A program made the position numbers and the translations under genes. From Lentzea sp. NBRC 105346 (GTDB lineage Bacteria; Actinomycetota; Actinomycetes; Mycobacteriales; Pseudonocardiaceae): DNA of 64,000 nt. Below, in pieces: positions 53,094 through 61,813 of the stretch. The stretch covers positions 1 through 64,000 of the forward strand of contig NZ_BSTQ01000014.1 in the NCBI RefSeq assembly GCF_030269605.1, given 5' to 3'. Below the pieces are notes generated by a model. That model made no database searches, was not told the DNA's origin, and was given only the letters and a program-made list of their open reading frames with translations. How positions within the stretch are numbered: position 1 is the stretch's first letter; every line of letters starts with the position of its first letter.

Positions 53094-55238
53094 GTGCGTG
53101 CAAAGTTGCGTCGCATCGGCGTGTTGATAAGCGCCGCTCTACTCGTGGTCGGACTGAGCCCTGGGACGGCCAGCGCCGAAGTGATCCACCCCCGGCAGGA
53201 CTGGTTGCGCGCGTCCACGGCGGGTCTCTTCCTGCACTGGGGCATGCGCACCTCGCCCGGCTACACCAGCTGCTCGGCGTGGGAGAGCGCCGTCACCGGC
53301 GGCGGCTGGAACGCCAAGTACTGGGTCGACGAGGCCAAGAAGCTGCACGCGCAGTACCTCGTCCTCGCGTCGTTCCACAGCCGGCTCGGCTACGCGCGGG
53401 CGTGGCCGTCGAACGTGCCGGGCAGCTGTGCGACCAAACGGGACTTCCTCGGTGAGCTGATCACCGCGGCCGACGCCCAGGGCCTCAAGGTCATCAACTA
53501 CATGACCGACGACCCGCAGTGGCACGCCGAGGGCGGCCACGAGTGGCTCGACTCGGCCGCCTACTCGAAGTACAAGGGCAAGAGCATCGACCTGACGCAG
53601 CGCCCCGGCTTCGGGCAGTTCAGCTACGACAACTTCGTCGAGGTCATGCAGCGGTACCCGAAGCTCGCCGGGTTCTGGATCGACAACGACAACGCGTACT
53701 GGGAGCAGAACGGGTTGTACGAGCGCATCCGCAAGGAGCGCCCGGACATGGTGCTCAGCAACAACAACGAAGACACGCCGATCATGGACACGATCAGCAA
53801 CGAGCAGAAGACCGGCATGACGCCGAACTACGACTACCCGCAGGCGGTCTACACCGCCGCGCCGCGGTTGATCGAGGCCTGCTTCAAGCTGCCCAGCAGT
53901 GGTCCGTGGTGGTACGGCGGGTCGAACTCGGGCGTCGACTACAAGCTCACGCTGGGCCGGTTGATCACCAACGCCGGGTCCGACGTCAAGGCGCTCATGG
54001 CCGAGACGGCGATGGTCAACGGCAAGTTCCCCTCGAACCAGCAGAACTTCAACAACTTCGCGGCCGGCTACCTCGACCAGATCAAGGAAGGTCTGCTCGG
54101 CGTCTCCGGTGGCGGGTACAACAACGGCGGCCTCAAGCCGGGGTTCTGGAACGACGGCGCGCACGGCATCACGACCGTCAGCAAATCGAACGCGAACAAC
54201 CACTACATCCACGTGATCACCAAGCCGTCCGGCAGCACGCTCAAGGTGCGCGACAACGGCTACAAGGTCTCGAAGGTGACCAACCTGCGGACCGGCGCGG
54301 CCGTGTCGTGGACGCAGGGCGGTGGCACGCTGACGCTGTCGGGTGTGTCCAACTGGGACCAGTACGACACCGTGTTCAAGGTGGAGACCGCCGGGCGTGA
54401 GGGCATCATCCCGCAGTCGAGCTACACGATGAGCGCGTCGGCCTCCGGCAGCGGCCACCCGGCCTCGGCCGCGGCGGACGGCAACTACCAGACCTACTGG
54501 GACGCCACCGGCGCCGGCACCGTGTCGCTGCGGTTCGACCTGGGCTCCGCCAAGAAGGTCTCGTACGTCGCGATCAACCAGCGCGAGGACTCGACGACCT
54601 ACCCGTCGTCCGGCTCGGCGCGCATCAAGAACTACAACGTCTACACGTCCAACGACGGGTCGAGCTGGACGAACGTGAAGTCCGGCTCGCTGCCCAACCA
54701 CCGCGGCGTGCAGTTCATCGACCTGCCCGCGAACACCACCGCGCGGCACATCCGGGTCGAGAAGACCTCCACGCAGGGCAAGGCGCAGCTGCGCGTCGAC
54801 GAGGCGTGGCTGGGCAGCGCGTACGCGAACGGTGGCGGTACCCCGACGCCCGACCCCGGCCGTTACGAGGCCGAGAACGCCACGATCACGCAGGGCGTCG
54901 TCGAGTCCAACCACGCCGGGTTCTCCGGCACCGGCTTCGTGAACTACGACAACGTCGTAGGCAGCGCGGTCGAGTGGAAGGTCAACGCCGCGCAGGCCGG
55001 TCCGGTCACGCTCAAGCTGCGGTATGCCAACGGCACGACGGCGAACCGGCCGCTGGACATCAACGTCAACGGCGCGCTGGCGGCCGACGAGCTGGGCTTC
55101 GCGGCGACCGGGGCCTGGACGACGTGGCAGGACGTGACGGTCACGGTCAACCTGAACGCGGGGGAAAACGTGATCCGGGCGACGGCCACCACGGTCAACG
55201 GCGGTCCGAACGTCGACTACCTCGAGGTCGGAGCGTAA
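53094..55238 (+). CDS. Secreted GH29-like glycosidase with CBM32 and CBM35 modules
   Basis: 714 residues from GTG 53094, GGAGG upstream. Signal peptide of about 28 residues (GTASAE). Catalytic domain (about 30-430) resembles alpha-L-fucosidases: FLHWGMRTSPG, FHSRLGYARAWPS and the nucleophile Asp in AGFWIDNDNAY. A CBM32 (F5/8C) domain follows (about 445-585, SYTMSASASGSGHPASAAAD), then a Pro/Thr linker (GGGTPTPDP) and a CBM35-like domain (about 590-714, YEAENATITQG). It probably removes fucose or a related sugar from plant or microbial glycans. Confidence 0.86.
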   Translation: MRAKLRRIGVLISAALLVVGLSPGTASAEVIHPRQDWLRASTAGLFLHWGMRTSPGYTSCSAWESAVTGGGWNAKYWVDEAKKLHAQYLVLASFHSRLGYARAWPSNVPGSCATKRDFLGELITAADAQGLKVINYMTDDPQWHAEGGHEWLDSAAYSKYKGKSIDLTQRPGFGQFSYDNFVEVMQRYPKLAGFWIDNDNAYWEQNGLYERIRKERPDMVLSNNNEDTPIMDTISNEQKTGMTPNYDYPQAVYTAAPRLIEACFKLPSSGPWWYGGSNSGVDYKLTLGRLITNAGSDVKALMAETAMVNGKFPSNQQNFNNFAAGYLDQIKEGLLGVSGGGYNNGGLKPGFWNDGAHGITTVSKSNANNHYIHVITKPSGSTLKVRDNGYKVSKVTNLRTGAAVSWTQGGGTLTLSGVSNWDQYDTVFKVETAGREGIIPQSSYTMSASASGSGHPASAAADGNYQTYWDATGAGTVSLRFDLGSAKKVSYVAINQREDSTTYPSSGSARIKNYNVYTSNDGSSWTNVKSGSLPNHRGVQFIDLPANTTARHIRVEKTSTQGKAQLRVDEAWLGSAYANGGGTPTPDPGRYEAENATITQGVVESNHAGFSGTGFVNYDNVVGSAVEWKVNAAQAGPVTLKLRYANGTTANRPLDINVNGALAADELGFAATGAWTTWQDVTVTVNLNAGENVIRATATTVNGGPNVDYLEVGA

Positions 55239-55256
55239 AACTCACGGGGCCGGACG

Positions 55257-55322
55257 GTAAGACTCACGGGGCCGGAGCGTAAAACTCGCGCGAGTTTTAC
55301 GCTCCGGCCCCCTGTGTCTTAC
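55257..55322. repeat. Long palindrome between convergent genes (bidirectional terminator)
   Basis: The 44-bp core 55268-55311 is perfectly palindromic (arms of 21 bases centred on CTCGCGCGAG). The symmetry extends with mismatches to 55257-55322 (GTAAGAC / GTCTTAC). Immediately before lie two degenerate direct copies of the arm (55228-55267), so the arm unit is repeated three times. Placed between the stops of the GH29-like and lamin-tail genes. Confidence 0.85.
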
Positions 55323-55331
55323 CTTGGCGCA

Positions 55332-55931
55332 TCACTCCGAGCCCGCGCTGCGCCTCGCGATGTGGAAGTCGGTGCGGTTGTCGTCGGTGTCGGTGCCGAG
55401 CACGTCACGGGACAGCGACCCGCCGAGCGGCGAGGTGCGAGCCGGTCTGCCCTCCCCAGGGCACGTCCCGAGCTGTGGCGGCGCCCATGCGACGGCGTCG
55501 ACCCGGCTGTTCCCGGTGAACAACGTCGCGGAACCCCGAGCCGGGAGCAGCTCCACCCCCAGCGACAGCACCTGCGCATCGACATCGACGGTGCTGCTGA
55601 AGTCCGGTCCGGTGAGCACCAGGAAGTCGCCAGGGCTGCCCGCCCGTGCCAGCACGAAGCCGTCCAGCGGTAGCACCAGCACCACCTGGCACGACGGTAT
55701 GGCCGTCTGGACCCGCACCCTCACCCCCGTCAGATCCTGTGGCACCCCGCTCACGTTGCGGATCTCCAGGAACTCGTCCAGGGCGCCGTTCGGGCCGTCC
55801 GGGGACAGCTCGTTGATCACGACCGTCGTGGACACCTGGATCTGGATCTGGCCTGCCGCCGTTCCCTGCGTCACACCGAGCACGCAGGCGCCTGCGACCA
55901 GGGTCGCGAGAATTCGTTTCATCACGAACAT
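55332..55931 (-). CDS. Exported lamin-tail-domain protein
   Basis: 199 residues from ATG 55931; ATG 55922 is also possible. Signal peptide of about 25-28 residues (TAAG/QIQIQ). One lamin tail domain (LTD): TTVVINELSPDGPNGALDEFLEIRN, TGVRVRVQTAIPS, LTGPDFSSTVDVD and the closing RDVLGTDTDDNRTDFH, a common ending of bacterial LTD proteins. These act in secreted nucleases or surface proteins; here the domain stands alone, so function is unknown. Confidence 0.85.
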   Translation of the reverse strand: MFVMKRILATLVAGACVLGVTQGTAAGQIQIQVSTTVVINELSPDGPNGALDEFLEIRNVSGVPQDLTGVRVRVQTAIPSCQVVLVLPLDGFVLARAGSPGDFLVLTGPDFSSTVDVDAQVLSLGVELLPARGSATLFTGNSRVDAVAWAPPQLGTCPGEGRPARTSPLGGSLSRDVLGTDTDDNRTDFHIARRSAGSE

Positions 55932-56021
55932 CGATGCTGCTCCGCAGCGAACACGCCTCCAAGGGGCCAGTGCGGAGACCGGAAACACCCAACGGGGCCT
56001 TGTTTGAGACGGCGTTGCCAA

Positions 56022-56037
56022 CATACTGGTTGGTATG
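56022..56037. promoter_or_regulatory. TetR-like operator over the start of the alpha/beta hydrolase
   Basis: CATAC-N6-GTATG palindrome (56022-56037) that includes the ATG at 56035. An overlapping CCAAC/GTTGG dyad is at 56018-56033. Size and position suit a TetR repressor, but no TetR gene is in the window. Confidence 0.35.
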
Positions 56038-56949
56038 ACGACCGTTGCGAACTTCGGTGGGACCAGCCACCACGCGGACATCGACGGGCCCGTGCACTGG
56101 GTCGACTTCGGAGGACCGGCCGACGGTCCGAAGATCGTCCTGGTGCACGGGCTCGGCGGTTCGCACCTCAACTGGGCGCTGCTCGCGCCGAAGCTCACGC
56201 ACGTCGCGCGGGTCGTGGCCGTCGACCTCGCCGGGTTCGGGCTGACCTTTCCGGAGGGACGCGCGACGTCGATCTCGGCGAACGTGAAGCTGCTCGGCCG
56301 ATTCCTCGAAGAGGTCGTTCAGGAGCCCGTGATCCTCATGGGCAACTCCATGGGCGGCCTGATCTCGATCCTGCACACGTCGAAGCAGCCCGACGGTGTG
56401 CGGGGGCTGGTGCTCGTCGACCCGGCGCTGCCGATGGTGCTCGGCACGCGCCCGGACCCGACGATGCTGACGACGTTCTTCATGTACTCCGTGCCCGGCC
56501 TGGGCGAGCGGTTCCTGGCCAAGACGAAGAGCGCGCCGGCGCGCGCACAGGTCGACCGGGTGCTCGAACTCTGCTGCGCGAACCCGTCACTGGTGCCCGA
56601 GGAGCTGAAGCGGGCCTCGGAGCACCTGCTCCACACGCGAGCGAAGGTCAAGGGGCTGGACGCGGCGTTCCTGGCGGCCGCGCGCTCCACGGTGTTCGCC
56701 GTGTCGCGGCGCGGCCCCTACTTCGGCGCCATGGCGGGCATCAAGGTGCCGGTGTTCCTGATGAGCGGCGACAAGGACCGCCTTGTGAACGTGGCGAGTG
56801 CGCGGTACGCGGCCCGCAGGCACCCGCACTGGCGCTACGACGAGTTCGCCAACGTGGGTCACGTGCCGCAGTTGGAGATCCCGGACGTGGTGTCCGAGCG
56901 CGTGCTGGACTGGCTGGAGACCAACCGGCTCAACAGTTCCGCGAGCTGA
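56035..56949 (+). CDS. Alpha/beta hydrolase
   Basis: 304 residues. HGLGG oxyanion motif at 38-42, nucleophile Ser105 in LMGNSMGG, Asp248 in GDKDRLV and His276 in VGHVPQLE. No signal peptide. Resembles lipases/epoxide-hydrolase-like enzymes of lipid catabolism. The last 91 bases overlap the LmeA-like gene on the other strand. Confidence 0.93.
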   Translation: MTTVANFGGTSHHADIDGPVHWVDFGGPADGPKIVLVHGLGGSHLNWALLAPKLTHVARVVAVDLAGFGLTFPEGRATSISANVKLLGRFLEEVVQEPVILMGNSMGGLISILHTSKQPDGVRGLVLVDPALPMVLGTRPDPTMLTTFFMYSVPGLGERFLAKTKSAPARAQVDRVLELCCANPSLVPEELKRASEHLLHTRAKVKGLDAAFLAAARSTVFAVSRRGPYFGAMAGIKVPVFLMSGDKDRLVNVASARYAARRHPHWRYDEFANVGHVPQLEIPDVVSERVLDWLETNRLNSSAS

Positions 56950-57416
56950 GCGACGCTGAGCCGCTCCCGGATCACGGGAGCGGTTCCCGTCAGCACGAAC
57001 TCGTCGCCGTCGTGCTCCAGCCCGGTGAGCTTGATGCCCCTCGGCAGCTCGGGGATCGGGAACACCTTCGGCGGCAACCAGCGGTGCACGCGCACGTGCA
57101 CCGCGTCGTCGACGAGGAACACGTTGAGCGGCAGCCACTTCCACCGCTGCAACGCGGGCACGTCCGAAGCGGCGACCTTGCACGTGAACTCGACCGGCGA
57201 CGCGACGATCGTCGCGGGCGGGTTCACGTGCACGTCGTGGAACACGAGCGTCGCGGACAAGGCCCGGTAGGACGCCCACCGGATGTCCTCCAACTCGACG
57301 CGGACGTCGTCGAACTGGCCGAGCGCCACACCCACGGCACCCAGCCGGGCGTCGAGCCCGACGACGGTCATGGAGGCGTCGTGTTCGCCGACCCGAACCG
57401 TTAAGGCGTATCTCAC
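56859..57416 (-). CDS. LmeA-like (DUF2993) phospholipid-binding protein
   Basis: 185 residues from GTG 57416, GTGA overlap with the acyltransferase gene. Alternating beta pattern with VRVELEDIRWASYRALSATL, LPLNVFLVDDAVHVRVHRW and VPELPRGIKL-like PELPRGIKLTGLEHDGDEFVLTG, similar to the tubular lipid-binding LmeA domain. No signal peptide, unlike mycobacterial LmeA. The last 30 codons (SSQSSTRSDTTSG) lie antisense to the alpha/beta hydrolase gene and are probably non-conserved. Confidence 0.65.
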   Translation of the reverse strand: MRYALTVRVGEHDASMTVVGLDARLGAVGVALGQFDDVRVELEDIRWASYRALSATLVFHDVHVNPPATIVASPVEFTCKVAASDVPALQRWKWLPLNVFLVDDAVHVRVHRWLPPKVFPIPELPRGIKLTGLEHDGDEFVLTGTAPVIRERLSVAQLAELLSRLVSSQSSTRSDTTSGISNCGT

Positions 57417-58801
57417 TCGGCAGAGAGTGCCACGAGTTCGTCGAAGCCGGTGCGGACACCATCCGCTAGCACCTGCACGTCCGGCACGCCGTCGAAGTCC
57501 GCGTTGATGCCGAAGGTGAACTTGTCCAGGTAGGAGAAGATGCCGACGGTGATCCGGACGGTCGAGGCGACCGGCACGTACGGGAACATCTCCACCAGCG
57601 GACGGCCGAGCATGTAGAGCGGCACGCGCGGGCCGGGCACGTTCGTCGTGATGGTCTGCAGGACCTGCTGTGGGAACCGCATCGCGGTGCGCGAGCCCAG
57701 CGCCATCAGCGTGGGGGCGGCGAAGTTGCTGAGGTTGGTCAGCACGTCCGCGCCCGCGGCCTGGCGCGACGACTTCAGGTCGTCCATCTGCTCGCGGATG
57801 ATCCGCAGCCGCTCGACGGGGTTCGACTCGCCGACCGGCAGGTTGACGAGGACCGCGCTGACCCGGTTGTTCAGCTCGTTGTGCTGGTCCGCCTTGCGCA
57901 TCGACACCGGCACCATGGTGCGCACGACCATGTCGTCGGCGAGCTCGCCGCGCTTCTCCAGCAGGTCGCGGAAGCCGCGGGTGATGGCGGCCAGGATGAC
58001 GTCGTTGACCGTGCCGCCGGTGACCTTGCGGATCTGCTTGATCTCGGCGAGGTTCGCGCGGGCCCAGACCCAGCGGCGGTGCGGGCCGATCGGGCCGTTC
58101 AGCGACGTCGCGGCGCGCGTGAACAGGCGGCGCGCGGTGCCGGGGAGGCTGCCGAGCACGGACTTGCCGAAGTCCAGGATCTCGCTAAAGCTGCGCAGGT
58201 TGCGGGCCAGCGCGGGCAGCGCGGACAGGTGCTGGACGGGCGTCAGCACGGCGTCGCGCACGCCGTCGACCATCAGGTCGAGCGTGCTGGGCGTCGGCGC
58301 GGGCGTCCACTCCTTCGGCTCCGGCAGCTTGCTCTCCTGCTCGGTGCCCAGCAGGAGCTGCAGCATGTCCGTGCCGGAGACGCCGTCGATCATGCAGTGG
58401 TGGACCTTCGAGATGATGGCCCAGCGGCCGCCCTCGAGGCCCTCGACGAGCCACGCCTCCCACATCGGCTTCTTGTCGTCCAGCTTCTGGGCGAAGATGC
58501 GGCCCGCGAGGTTGCGCAGCTGGTCCTCACCGCCCGGCGAGGGAACGGCGGTGTGCCGCACGTGGTAGAGGATCTGGAAGTGGTCGTCGTCCACCCACAC
58601 CGGACGTCCGACGTGGAACGGCAGGGCCTTCACCTTCTGCCGGTAGCGGGGAACCTGCTCCAGGCGCGACACGAAGAGACGGATCACGTCCCCGTACGAC
58701 GGCGCCGGACCGTCGAAAACCAGAACCGAGCCCACGTGCATGGGCACGTTCTCGTCCTCGATGAAGTAGAAACCTGCGTCCAAAGAACTCATCCGATCCA
58801 C
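57413..58801 (-). CDS. WS/DGAT wax ester synthase / diacylglycerol acyltransferase
   Basis: 462 residues from GTG 58801 (reads VDRMSSLDAGF, the usual beginning), ATG 58792 as alternative. Catalytic motif HHCMIDG (His134, His135, Asp139). The N-terminal WES domain (about 1-270) and DUF1298 C-terminal domain (about 300-450, NVPGPRVPLYMLGRP) are both complete. Makes triacylglycerol or wax esters from acyl-CoA. Coupled to the LmeA-like gene by GTGA. Confidence 0.95.
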   Translation of the reverse strand: MDRMSSLDAGFYFIEDENVPMHVGSVLVFDGPAPSYGDVIRLFVSRLEQVPRYRQKVKALPFHVGRPVWVDDDHFQILYHVRHTAVPSPGGEDQLRNLAGRIFAQKLDDKKPMWEAWLVEGLEGGRWAIISKVHHCMIDGVSGTDMLQLLLGTEQESKLPEPKEWTPAPTPSTLDLMVDGVRDAVLTPVQHLSALPALARNLRSFSEILDFGKSVLGSLPGTARRLFTRAATSLNGPIGPHRRWVWARANLAEIKQIRKVTGGTVNDVILAAITRGFRDLLEKRGELADDMVVRTMVPVSMRKADQHNELNNRVSAVLVNLPVGESNPVERLRIIREQMDDLKSSRQAAGADVLTNLSNFAAPTLMALGSRTAMRFPQQVLQTITTNVPGPRVPLYMLGRPLVEMFPYVPVASTVRITVGIFSYLDKFTFGINADFDGVPDVQVLADGVRTGFDELVALSAE

Positions 58802-59014
58802 CCACCAAGGGTAGGGCACAGATTGGTTCTGAATCGACGTCCATGCAGGTGAGAGGCAGTGCACACCTGTGAGGTTGCCAACGTGTTACCGGACACATGC
58901 GAATCGAGACATGAAAACGCTGGCGAAATGATCGTCCGCGAAACATCATGGATACATCTGGACAACGTGGTCCAGGCGCCGGCTCGGGGTTGTCGACGTT
59001 GCGGGGAGGCTCTC

Positions 59015-59827
59015 ATGTCTGCCGTTCCTTCAGAGTTCCGTGAAACGCCTCCCACACGCTTGCACTTGGTCAGAGGGTCGGCGCCGAGCCTCTTCTGGCA
59101 CCTCACCGAGCCCACCCGCTGCGCGGTCGACGTCGCCCAGTTCGTGGCCTCGCGGGCCATGCTGCGCGGAGCTCCCGCGGGTGACGAGCATCCGGTGCTG
59201 GTCCTGCCCGGCCTCGGCGCGGCCGACAGCTCGACGGCGCTGCTGCGGCGGTTCCTGACCGGCCTGGGCTACCAGGTCCACAAGTGGGGCCTCGGCCGCA
59301 ACATCGGCCCGACGCGCAAGGCCGTCGACGGCATCCACTCGCTGATCCAGCGCGTCTCGGACGCCTACGGCGGGCCGGTCAGCCTGGTCGGCTGGTCGCT
59401 CGGCGGCATCTTCGCCCGCGAGCTCGCGCGTGACCACCCGCACCGCGTGCGCCAGGTGATCACGCTGGGCAGCCCGTACAACATGACGGACCCCAGGCAG
59501 TCCCGCGCGCTGCCGGCGTTCGAGCTGTTCTCGCGGCTGCACATCCCGAAGGACGAGTTCCCGCCGCCGGAGCACATGCGGCCACCGATCCCGGTGCCCG
59601 CGACGTCGATCTACTCCAAGACCGACGGCATCGTGGCGTGGGAGTCGTGTGTGGAGGAACCGGGTCACCGCCGGGAGAACGTCCAGGTGTCCTCTTCGCA
59701 CCTCGGTTACGGCTACAACGCCACCGTGCTGTGGGTGGTCGCGGACCGGCTGGCGCAGGCGGAGGGCACGTGGCGGCCGTTCGTGGCGCCGCCCGGCATG
59801 GCCGCGATGTTCCCCAAAGCTGCGTGA
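59015..59827 (+). CDS. Alpha/beta hydrolase, lipase-like
   Basis: 270 residues from ATG 59015, GGGGAGG upstream. LVLPGLGAADSS oxyanion loop and nucleophile Ser128 in VGWSLGGIFAREL; the family's His is probably that in SSSHLGYG. Similar to actinobacterial triacylglycerol-lipase-like enzymes without a signal peptide. Divergent from the WS/DGAT gene, so both may respond to the same signal and balance storage-lipid synthesis and breakdown. Confidence 0.9.
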   Translation: MSAVPSEFRETPPTRLHLVRGSAPSLFWHLTEPTRCAVDVAQFVASRAMLRGAPAGDEHPVLVLPGLGAADSSTALLRRFLTGLGYQVHKWGLGRNIGPTRKAVDGIHSLIQRVSDAYGGPVSLVGWSLGGIFARELARDHPHRVRQVITLGSPYNMTDPRQSRALPAFELFSRLHIPKDEFPPPEHMRPPIPVPATSIYSKTDGIVAWESCVEEPGHRRENVQVSSSHLGYGYNATVLWVVADRLAQAEGTWRPFVAPPGMAAMFPKAA

Positions 59828-59851
59828 ACGGTTAACTCCGCTCGGTAGCGC

Positions 59852-59882
59852 CCGAGGGACGGTGATCCCTACCGTCCCTCGG
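59852..59882. promoter_or_regulatory. Hairpin ending one base before the start of the next gene
   Basis: Perfect 11-base arms CCGAGGGACGG (59852-59862) and CCGTCCCTCGG (59872-59882) with a 9-base loop. It is both the only space after the lipase-like gene and the whole region before ATG 59884, where no Shine-Dalgarno is seen. Confidence 0.6.
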
Positions 59883-59883
59883 T

Positions 59884-60801
59884 ATGAAAATTGTTCACGC
59901 GGTACTCGCCGCTGTCGTTACCACCGTGCTAGTGGCGCCGCCGGCCTCGGCCGCCACGGATGCCGAGCTCGCCGCGCACTGGGCTCCGGTGCACATGCAG
60001 GACACCGACTCGTCCGACTACGACGCCGACTATCTGTCCACAGTGGACTTCGACGGCGACTGGAACGCGCTCAACAACTGGGAGTCCGAATCCGGGCCGC
60101 TCTCCCGGTTAACGGGTGCCGCCTACTACTCCGTGGTGGAGACGTCCACGCACTGGTTCCTCGTCTACAGCTTCTACCACCCGCGCGACTGGGAGGACTT
60201 CCCCGACCCGTTCGGCCAGTACACGCACGAGAACGACATGGAGGGCGTGCTCTTCGCCGTGCGCCGGGACGGCTCGGCGTTCGGCAAGCTCGAGGCCGCG
60301 GTCACCGTGGCGCACAACGACTTCTACTCCTACGTGCCGGCCGGGTCGCCGTACACGGGCGGTCAGGAGAACGTCGACGGCACGCTGGCGCTCGTCGACG
60401 GCCACCCCGCCACGCGGCAGGAGGCCAAGGGGCACGGGCTCTACAACTGGGACACGGTGACCTTCCCGGGTGGTGATGGCGTCGTGTACTTCCCGACCGG
60501 GGTCGGCGAGGTGCCTTCGTCGGGCAACGACCGCTCGGTCGGGTACCGGCTCGTGAACACCTTCGCCACCGGCGGATTGTGGGCGCGGCGCAACAACTCC
60601 GAGACCTACGCGTCGTTCGGCACGTTCCGCGGCGACAACGGCAAGGACAACGCGGCGAACACGGCGTGGGGCTGGGACGACCAGAACGACGGGTCGATCC
60701 TGCGCGGGTACATGGCGACCGACCCGGCGTTGCTGATCAACACCTACTTCTCGAACAAGGGCACCTTCAGCCTGCAATACACCCGCAACGCCTATCGGTG
60801 A
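59884..60801 (+). CDS. Secreted hypothetical protein
   Basis: 305 residues. Signal peptide of about 23 residues ending ASA/ATDA. The body has an aromatic- and Asp-rich beta pattern (HWFLVYSFYHPRDWEDF, THENDMEGVLFAVRRDG, WGWDDQNDGSILRGY). The HENDMEG stretch recalls the acidic HDWE motif of NPP1-like proteins and Vps62-related domains, but the match is loose. Function not known. A hairpin covers its translation start region. Confidence 0.8.
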   Translation: MKIVHAVLAAVVTTVLVAPPASAATDAELAAHWAPVHMQDTDSSDYDADYLSTVDFDGDWNALNNWESESGPLSRLTGAAYYSVVETSTHWFLVYSFYHPRDWEDFPDPFGQYTHENDMEGVLFAVRRDGSAFGKLEAAVTVAHNDFYSYVPAGSPYTGGQENVDGTLALVDGHPATRQEAKGHGLYNWDTVTFPGGDGVVYFPTGVGEVPSSGNDRSVGYRLVNTFATGGLWARRNNSETYASFGTFRGDNGKDNAANTAWGWDDQNDGSILRGYMATDPALLINTYFSNKGTFSLQYTRNAYR

Positions 60802-60818
60802 TCTCTAGGATCCGCCTC

Positions 60819-61709
60819 ATGGGGGGATCCAGAGTTCTTGTGCTGTGCGCGCTTCTGGCTGTGGGCGGGTGTACCGCGGAGCCCGGTGCACCCGTTCATG
60901 GCCCGCGGCAGCAGATTCCGCGCACCAAGGTGTTCCTAGAGGTGCCCGCGGGCATGCAGGTCGACGAGAACCTGCCCGGCCTGACCAGGCCAGGCACCCG
61001 GACGAACGTGCTGGTCAGCATGGTGCGCGCCCTCGGGATGCCGCCCGACGTGCGGATCGACGGCGCGGCGTCCGAGTACGACAGCGTCAACGCCCCGCGG
61101 TACGGCCTGGAGGTCCGGGAGACGCAGCGGCTGACCGTGGCGGGCAGCCCGGCGGTCGCGGCGAGCGGACGCCGGACCCAGGACAACACCTCGTTCGTCT
61201 CCGTCTCCGTGGCGGTGGACGACTACACGGTGCTGATGAAGGGGACGCTCGAGCCGAACGACCCGGTCTCGGTCGACGACCTGCGGGCTCTGCTTCTCGA
61301 CGTCGTGTGGAAAGCCGATGCGGATCCCGGCGGTCGCGGCCTCGACATCACCCCGGCAGCGGGGTACCAACGGGCCGGCGGGCTGGTGTTCACGCTGGGC
61401 GGCAAGCCCGGTCCGGGAGTGCCCGAACTGGTCGTCACCACGACCGACGACAAGGTGTACACGCCTGCGTTCGAGAGCTTCGCCGTCGACCGGTTCCAGA
61501 AGCTCGCCTCGAAGCCGGTGGTGGACAAGGTGACGATGGTGGACCTGGCGGCATTGAACGGATACGAGGTCACCGGTGGCGGGAGCTACCTGATGGTCCT
61601 GTTCAAGGACGACGGGTGCATCATGATCGCCGGGACCTCCGACCCGGTGAAGTACCCCGACCAGGTGCCGGCCTTCCGCGAGATGGCGCGTTCGCTGAAG
61701 ATCTCGTAG
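60819..61709 (+). CDS. Lipoprotein of unknown function
   Basis: 296 residues from ATG 60819. Lipobox AVGGC (Cys18). Two similar halves of a mog1/PsbP-like or LpqN-like alpha/beta fold are possible: FLEVPAGMQVDENLPGLTRPG, then SVAVDDYTVLMKGTLEPND, then LVVTTTDDKVYTPAF. Placed 18 bases after the secreted protein gene, so likely the same transcript and same envelope compartment. Confidence 0.75.
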   Translation: MGGSRVLVLCALLAVGGCTAEPGAPVHGPRQQIPRTKVFLEVPAGMQVDENLPGLTRPGTRTNVLVSMVRALGMPPDVRIDGAASEYDSVNAPRYGLEVRETQRLTVAGSPAVAASGRRTQDNTSFVSVSVAVDDYTVLMKGTLEPNDPVSVDDLRALLLDVVWKADADPGGRGLDITPAAGYQRAGGLVFTLGGKPGPGVPELVVTTTDDKVYTPAFESFAVDRFQKLASKPVVDKVTMVDLAALNGYEVTGGGSYLMVLFKDDGCIMIAGTSDPVKYPDQVPAFREMARSLKIS

Positions 61710-61729
61710 CCGCCCTGGACGAGGACAGC

Positions 61730-61741
61730 GAAAACGTTTAC
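61730..61741. promoter_or_regulatory. LacI-type half-palindrome before the GH28 gene
   Basis: GAAAACGTTTAC has the AACGTT centre and A/T flanks of LacI-family operators that control sugar-polymer genes in actinobacteria. It lies 73 bases upstream of ATG 61814. No LacI gene is adjacent. Confidence 0.3.
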
Positions 61742-61813
61742 GGTCTTTTCTGTAACACAGCTCACAAACCCGCCGCCGCCCACGTTTTCCTTCACTGCGG
61801 AAGAGGAACGTCC

